NCBI GenBank assembly: GCA_023412975.1
Contig: JAEZRB010000219.1
Coordinates: 1 to 10,041, forward strand
Direction: 5' to 3'
From: Bacteroidota bacterium
GTDB lineage: Bacteria; Bacteroidota; Bacteroidia; Chitinophagales; Chitinophagaceae
DNA: 10,041 nt
Positions 5,915 through 10,041 of this stretch are shown here, in pieces. Below the pieces are notes generated by a model. It was not told where the DNA came from. It saw only the letters and a list, made by a program, of their open reading frames with translations, and searched no databases. How positions within the stretch are numbered: position 1 is the first letter of the stretch; every line of letters begins with the position of its first letter. Position numbers and translations under genes: made by a program.

Positions 5915-7003
5915 ATGCAAACAACAGAAAAATCAACCAGGGAAGATGTGCAAAAGGCCTGGGGCAAGCGCCCACTCGTTATAAGTGGTCCCTGCAGTGC
6001 AGAAACAGAAACGCAGGTGCTTGAAACAGCGCAACGCCTCGCGGCGACGGGAAAGGTAGATATGCTTCGTGCCGGTATCTGGAAGCCACGTACTAAACCC
6101 GGTTTATTTGAAGGAATAGGTGCCAAAGGGTTGCCCTGGCTGCAACAGGCAAAAAAATTGACTGGTTTACCAACCACGGTGGAAGTTGCTACCGGCAAGC
6201 AGGTGCAAGATGCATTGACATTTGATGTAGATGTGTTGTGGATCGGTGCCCGCACGACGGTAAACCCTTTTAGTGTGCAGGAAGTAGCAGATGCGCTGCG
6301 TGGAGTAGATGTACCCGTACTGATCAAAAACCCGATAAATCCTGATCTTGAATTGTGGAGTGGCGCGGTAGAAAGGGTGGCGAGAGCCGGCGTTAAGCAG
6401 ATCGGCCTGATACACCGCGGATTTTCTTCCTACGGCAATACCGAATTTCGCAATGCGCCGATGTGGCATCTCGCGATTGAAATGAAACGACGTAATCCGG
6501 GCATGCCGATCATCAATGATCCATCACATATTTGCGGTCGCCGTGATATCATCCAGACAATCTCTCAAAGGGCCATTGACCTCGATTTCGACGGACTGAT
6601 GATCGAAAGCCATGTTGATCCCGACAATGCATGGAGTGATGCCAAGCAGCAAATCACACCTGAGCAACTGAAAGAAATGCTGGATGCCATCATCTGGAGA
6701 AAAGAGGATATTAATTCTGAGGAATATCATGCGGCGCTTGAAAAACTGCGTCAACAGATCAATCACCTCGATGATGAACTGATGCAGATACTGGGCCAGC
6801 GAATGATGATAGCAGAAAAGATCGGCCAGTATAAAAAGGATAACAATATCACGATCCTTCAGACCAATAGATGGAACGAAATTCTGGAAAGAGCTGCAGC
6901 AAAAGCGGGAAAAATGGGGCTAAGCAAGGAGTTTATAACGAAATATTTTGATGCGGTGCATATGGAGAGTATCAATCACCAGAAAAAAGTGATGGATCAA
7001 TAA
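5915..7003 (+). CDS. aroF: bifunctional DAHP synthase (type I-beta)-chorismate mutase (AroQ)
   Basis: The 362-residue fusion catalyses the first shikimate step (PEP + erythrose 4-phosphate to DAHP) and the chorismate-to-prephenate branch step. Residues about 18-250 are a KDO8PS-like DAHP synthase: GPCSAET (25-31), RAGIWKPRTKPG (52-63), WIGARTTVNPF (109-119), KNPINPD (138-144), HRGFSS (167-172) and NDPSH (201-205). Likely metal ligands are Cys27, His205, Glu231 and Asp242. Residues about 268-358 are a helical AroQ mutase. A gapless match to E. coli residues gives Arg279 (R11), Arg296 (R28), Lys307 (K39), Arg319 (R51), Ser352 (S84) and Gln356 (Q88), but Gln316 for D48 and Trp320 for E52. The same architecture in Prevotella nigrescens is known to be inhibited by prephenate. 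It is the longest-spaced gene of the operon (56 bp after tyrA). Confidence 0.95.
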   Translation: MQTTEKSTREDVQKAWGKRPLVISGPCSAETETQVLETAQRLAATGKVDMLRAGIWKPRTKPGLFEGIGAKGLPWLQQAKKLTGLPTTVEVATGKQVQDALTFDVDVLWIGARTTVNPFSVQEVADALRGVDVPVLIKNPINPDLELWSGAVERVARAGVKQIGLIHRGFSSYGNTEFRNAPMWHLAIEMKRRNPGMPIINDPSHICGRRDIIQTISQRAIDLDFDGLMIESHVDPDNAWSDAKQQITPEQLKEMLDAIIWRKEDINSEEYHAALEKLRQQINHLDDELMQILGQRMMIAEKIGQYKKDNNITILQTNRWNEILERAAAKAGKMGLSKEFITKYFDAVHMESINHQKKVMDQ

Positions 7004-7036
7004 CATATGTATTCAAAGTTGCCGCTGCAGTAAATT

Positions 7037-8056
7037 ATGACTAAGCGTACTTACAATTTTTCAGGCTCATCTACGGATTTCTATTTTGCTTATGGTATCA
7101 GCCATTTAAAAGCAATTACAGATCCAAAGTCAACCGTTCTGATAACAGACGAAAATGTTTTCAGGGCTCATGCCAGGCGATTTAAAGGGTGGAATACGAT
7201 CGTTTTGAAACCTGGCGAAGAGTTTAAGGTGCAGGCGACTGTTGATTCAGTTATTGAACAACTGATTTCACTGGAAGCCGATCGCAAAAGCACAATTGTC
7301 GGAATTGGCGGAGGCGTCATAACAGATATTACAGGTTATGTGGCTTCGGTATACATGCGGGGAATACGATTTGGTTTTATTCCGACCTCCTTGCTGGCAA
7401 TGGTCGACGCTTCGATCGGCGGGAAAAATGGTATTGATGTTGGCGTATACAAGAATATGGTGGGTGTAATTCGACAACCTGCTTTCATCCTGCATGACAT
7501 GGTTTTCCTAAATTCATTGCCACAGGCGGAATGGGAGAATGGATTTGCAGAGATCATCAAACATGCCTGTATAAAAGATGCGGCCCTTTTTAGTGAATTG
7601 GAAACTTTGTCACTTAAGAGATACCAGAAGAGTAAAACCGCGATCTGTGAACTGGTGCAACGTAACGCGTTGATCAAGGCAAACGTGGTAAAAAAAGACG
7701 AATTCGAGAAAGACGAACGGCGACTTTTAAATTTCGGACATACCCTGGCACATGCCCTGGAGAACCAATATGAACTGATGCATGGCCAGGCAGTCGCGAT
7801 CGGCATGACTTACGCCTGCCATATTTCTGAGCAGCTAGCCGGATTTAAACAAACCAGTCGTGTAATAAAATTGATAGAAGCATACGGTCTTCCAACTTAT
7901 TCAGTATTTGATAAGCAGAAAGTGTTTGAAGTGCTAAAAATGGATAAGAAAAGAGAGAAGGAGGAAATGAATTATGTGTTGTTGGAAAAAATAGGAAGGG
8001 GAGTCGTCAAATCAATACCCTTAACAAAACTGGAGAAAATTATCAATGAGTTTTAA
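7037..8056 (+). CDS. aroB: 3-dehydroquinate synthase
   Basis: The 339-residue enzyme converts DAHP to 3-dehydroquinate, the second shikimate step, in the cytoplasm with NAD+ and a divalent metal (Zn or Co). Motifs seen: the NAD-binding VGIGGGVITDITGYVAS (88-104), IPTSLLAMVDASIGGKNGID (115-134), KNMVG (139-143), then the metal ligands Glu172 (GFAEIIKH), His235 (NFGHTLAHALE) and His249 (MHGQAVAIGM). The last motif has Gln251 where many AroB proteins have Glu (HGEAV). DKKREK near the C-terminus supplies the usual substrate-binding Lys residues. It is slightly shorter than the E. coli enzyme (362 aa) but looks complete. It starts 34 bp after the fusion gene, and its last 11 bases overlap aroA, which suggests translational coupling. 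Confidence 0.96.
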   Translation: MTKRTYNFSGSSTDFYFAYGISHLKAITDPKSTVLITDENVFRAHARRFKGWNTIVLKPGEEFKVQATVDSVIEQLISLEADRKSTIVGIGGGVITDITGYVASVYMRGIRFGFIPTSLLAMVDASIGGKNGIDVGVYKNMVGVIRQPAFILHDMVFLNSLPQAEWENGFAEIIKHACIKDAALFSELETLSLKRYQKSKTAICELVQRNALIKANVVKKDEFEKDERRLLNFGHTLAHALENQYELMHGQAVAIGMTYACHISEQLAGFKQTSRVIKLIEAYGLPTYSVFDKQKVFEVLKMDKKREKEEMNYVLLEKIGRGVVKSIPLTKLEKIINEF

Positions 8057-9347
8057 AGTTACGATACAACCTTCACAACTGAAGGGCGCCATCCAGGCGC
8101 CAGCTTCCAAAAGCTCCATGCAGCGTGCCTGCGCTGCGGCGTTACTGGCAAAAGGAAGAACTGTGATACAAAACCCGGGTCATAGCAATGACGACAAAGC
8201 AGCATTGGGGATCATTCAGTCGCTAGGCGCTACTACTGAATTGATCAATGGCGACTGGCAGGTTGATAGCAATGGGGTAGATCCGGTGGCCAGCAAGGTT
8301 AATTGTGGAGAGAGTGGGCTAAGTATTCGCATGTTTGCCTCTATAGCAGCCCTGAGTGAAAAGGAGATCAGCATTGCAGGAGAAGGTAGCCTTTTGACCA
8401 GGCCCATGGATTTTTTTAACGAGGTTTTTCCAAAATTGCGGGTAGCAGTAAATAGTAATGAAGGAAAGCTACCGTTAGTAATACAAGGTCCTCTACAGCC
8501 TGCCAATATTGAGGTGGATGGGTCTCTGAGCTCACAATTCCTGACTGGACTTTTGTTTGCTTATTCGGCTGCGGATGCCAGCGATGTTTCAATAAGGGTA
8601 AAGAATTTAAAAAGCAAGCCCTATATAGACCTGACACTGGATGTAATGCAACAATATGGGATGAAACTTCCCGAGAACAGGAATTATGAAGAATTTTATT
8701 TCCATAGCGAGCATCATCAAGGCGCCCAGGTAGGGCGGAATTATACTGTGGAAGGCGACTGGAGTGGCGGTGCATTTTTACTCGTTGCCGGTGCCATTGC
8801 AGGTCCAATCGAAGTAAGGGGCCTTGATCTTTCTTCCACTCAGGCAGATAAAGCGATTGTTGATGCTTTGATGTCGGCAAATGCAGGTATAGCAATGGAT
8901 AGTAAGGCTATTCAACTGGTCCCAACTGAAATGAATTCCTTTGAATTTGATGCTACCGATTGTCCCGATCTTTTTCCACCACTGGTAGCCCTGGCCGCGT
9001 ATTGCCAGGGAGACACGCGTATAAAAGGCGTTAGTCGACTGACACATAAAGAAAGCAACAGGGCACTTACACTCCAGGAAGAATTTGGCAAGATGGGGGT
9101 ACGGATCAAACTGGAAGATGATACCATGGTTGTACAGGGAGGAGCTGGTGTCAGGGGCGCCATCGTTCACTCTAGACATGACCATCGTATTGCAATGGCA
9201 TGTGCAGTTGCCGCTTTGAAAGCAGGAACACAAACAATAATACAGGAAGCACAGGCCGTCAAAAAATCCTATCCTGATTTTTTTAATGATTTGGAAAAAT
9301 TGGGTGCAGGTGTATCTTTAAACAATAAGATAAGATTGCATGAATAG
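8046..9347 (+). CDS. aroA: 3-phosphoshikimate 1-carboxyvinyltransferase (EPSP synthase)
   Basis: The 433-residue enzyme joins shikimate 3-phosphate and PEP to form EPSP. The family residues are present: PASKSSMQR (19-27; Lys22, Ser23, Arg27), SSQFLTG (162-168), catalytic Asp308 in DCPDLFPP, KESNR (335-339), DHRIAM (379-384) and KSYPDFF (407-413). The PEP/glyphosate loop, LGNAGTAMRP in E. coli, reads CGESGLSIRM (87-96): the Gly and Arg are kept, but the positions of E. coli Thr97 and Pro101 are Leu92 and Met96. This loop form is of the kind found in Bacteroidota and may lower glyphosate sensitivity; that is inference. The ATG overlaps the aroB end by 11 nt in another frame, and its stop overlaps aroC by 8 nt, so the three genes are tightly coupled. 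Confidence 0.96.
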   Translation: MSFKVTIQPSQLKGAIQAPASKSSMQRACAAALLAKGRTVIQNPGHSNDDKAALGIIQSLGATTELINGDWQVDSNGVDPVASKVNCGESGLSIRMFASIAALSEKEISIAGEGSLLTRPMDFFNEVFPKLRVAVNSNEGKLPLVIQGPLQPANIEVDGSLSSQFLTGLLFAYSAADASDVSIRVKNLKSKPYIDLTLDVMQQYGMKLPENRNYEEFYFHSEHHQGAQVGRNYTVEGDWSGGAFLLVAGAIAGPIEVRGLDLSSTQADKAIVDALMSANAGIAMDSKAIQLVPTEMNSFEFDATDCPDLFPPLVALAAYCQGDTRIKGVSRLTHKESNRALTLQEEFGKMGVRIKLEDDTMVVQGGAGVRGAIVHSRHDHRIAMACAVAALKAGTQTIIQEAQAVKKSYPDFFNDLEKLGAGVSLNNKIRLHE

Positions 9348-10041
9348 TTTCGGGCGTATTTTCCGGGTGCATATTTTTGGAGAATCTCATGGCGAGTCTG
9401 TCGGTATTGTGATCGATGGATGTCCTGCGGGACTCGAACTTTCTGCCACCGATCTCCTGACTGATCTTGAAAGAAGAAAAGGCGGACGGCAAAAAGGTAC
9501 AACACCGCGGCAGGAACCCGACTATCCATTTTTCAAGAGCGGTTTATTCAATGGTAAAACTACCGGAGCACCTATCACCATACTCTTTGAAAATACGAAT
9601 ACCAGGAGCAGTGATTACGAAAAGCAGCGTAGTTTTCCCCGGCCGGGCCATGCCGACTGGGTTGCTCATAAAAAATTTGGCGGTAATGAAGATTATCGTG
9701 GGGGAGGGCATTTCAGCGCACGCCTTACAACTGGTCTTGTCGCGGCTGGTTCGATCGCAAAAAAAATTCTTGGTGCCGGTATATGTATCCAGTCCCAGGT
9801 AACTGAGATTGGTGGTGAAGCCGATCTAGAAAAAGGCCTTCAGAAGGCAATCGATGCCAAGGATTCGGTAGGTGGTATTGTGGAGTGCCGGGTGAATGGT
9901 TTGCCAGTGGGATTAGGTGAGCCTTTTTTTGATTCGGTGGAATCTCAACTGGCGCATGTTGCGTTTGCCATTCCTGCTGTAAAAGGTGTTGAGTTTGGAG
10001 CTGGGTTTGCCGCGGCCAAGATGTTTGGTTCGCAGCACAAT
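9340..10041 (+). CDS. aroC: chorismate synthase, N-terminal part (runs off the window end)
   Basis: From ATG 9340 an open frame of exactly 234 codons runs to the last base without a stop. It begins MNSFGRIFRVHIFGESHG; GESHG (14-18) contains catalytic His17. RPGHAD (101-106) holds the second conserved His (104). RGGGHFSAR (120-128) is followed by AAGSIAKK, and DSVGGIVE and FAIPAVKGVEFG complete the family pattern. It uses reduced FMN to eliminate phosphate from EPSP, giving chorismate. The usual RETA sequence after the Gly-rich motif is RLTT here, a difference I believe is common in Bacteroidota. Full-length enzymes are about 350-390 aa, so roughly two thirds is present. The start codon lies within the last codons of aroA (8-nt overlap). 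Confidence 0.95.
   Translation, partial: MNSFGRIFRVHIFGESHGESVGIVIDGCPAGLELSATDLLTDLERRKGGRQKGTTPRQEPDYPFFKSGLFNGKTTGAPITILFENTNTRSSDYEKQRSFPRPGHADWVAHKKFGGNEDYRGGGHFSARLTTGLVAAGSIAKKILGAGICIQSQVTEIGGEADLEKGLQKAIDAKDSVGGIVECRVNGLPVGLGEPFFDSVESQLAHVAFAIPAVKGVEFGAGFAAAKMFGSQHN

Noticed and set aside
8416..8895. Long minus-strand open frame (159 codons) within aroA, and similar antisense frames opposite the helicase, tyrA and aroB
   Set aside because: All lie fully inside well-supported conserved genes, match no recognisable family and have no promoter or context.

Overview
The window is a chromosomal stretch of a Bacteroidota genome, most likely Chitinophagaceae or a close relative. Three kinds of evidence support this. 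Promoter-like TAnnTTTG -7 boxes lie upstream of genes that lack clear Shine-Dalgarno sites. The ECF sigma factor, prephenate dehydratase, DAHP synthase-chorismate mutase fusion, EPSP synthase and chorismate synthase all carry motif variants of the Bacteroidota type. There is also a small Thr-rich lipoprotein of a kind common in that group. The placement is inferred from sequence character, not from a database search.

Layout. Positions 1-310 (minus strand) hold the N-terminal part of an ECF sigma factor. A short divergent intergenic region follows, then a 58-residue lipoprotein (454-630) closed by a strong intrinsic terminator (667-700). A DEAD-box RNA helicase with a DbpA-type C-terminal RNA-binding domain occupies 812-2488 behind its own -7 box. 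From 2541 to the end of the window runs one plus-strand aromatic amino acid unit. It comprises a promoter, a short Phe/Tyr-rich leader peptide, an antiterminator/terminator pair, then pheA, a class I/II aminotransferase, tyrA, a DAHP synthase-chorismate mutase fusion, aroB, aroA and aroC (cut by the window end). Spacings are short, and the last three genes overlap by 11 and 8 nt, so they are probably co-transcribed.

How the genes work together. The fusion enzyme makes DAHP from PEP and erythrose 4-phosphate. AroB, AroA and AroC carry out three of the later steps to chorismate. Dehydroquinase, shikimate dehydrogenase and shikimate kinase are not in the window. The chorismate mutase half of the fusion yields prephenate, which PheA and TyrA convert to phenylpyruvate and 4-hydroxyphenylpyruvate. 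The aminotransferase probably turns these into Phe and Tyr.

Main finding. The 2541-2717 leader has every element of a ribosome-mediated attenuator: a perfect TAnnTTTG promoter, a 27-codon ORF with 7 Phe and 2 Tyr within 11 residues, a terminator with a 9-T tract, and a competing antiterminator strand encoded in the leader ORF just after the Phe/Tyr run. It predicts that the whole operon is switched by Phe (and perhaps Tyr) tRNA charging. The start of transcription should fall within a few bases of the leader ATG, so the leader mRNA may be nearly leaderless. The rest of the window is ordinary core metabolism with some active-site variants worth noting.
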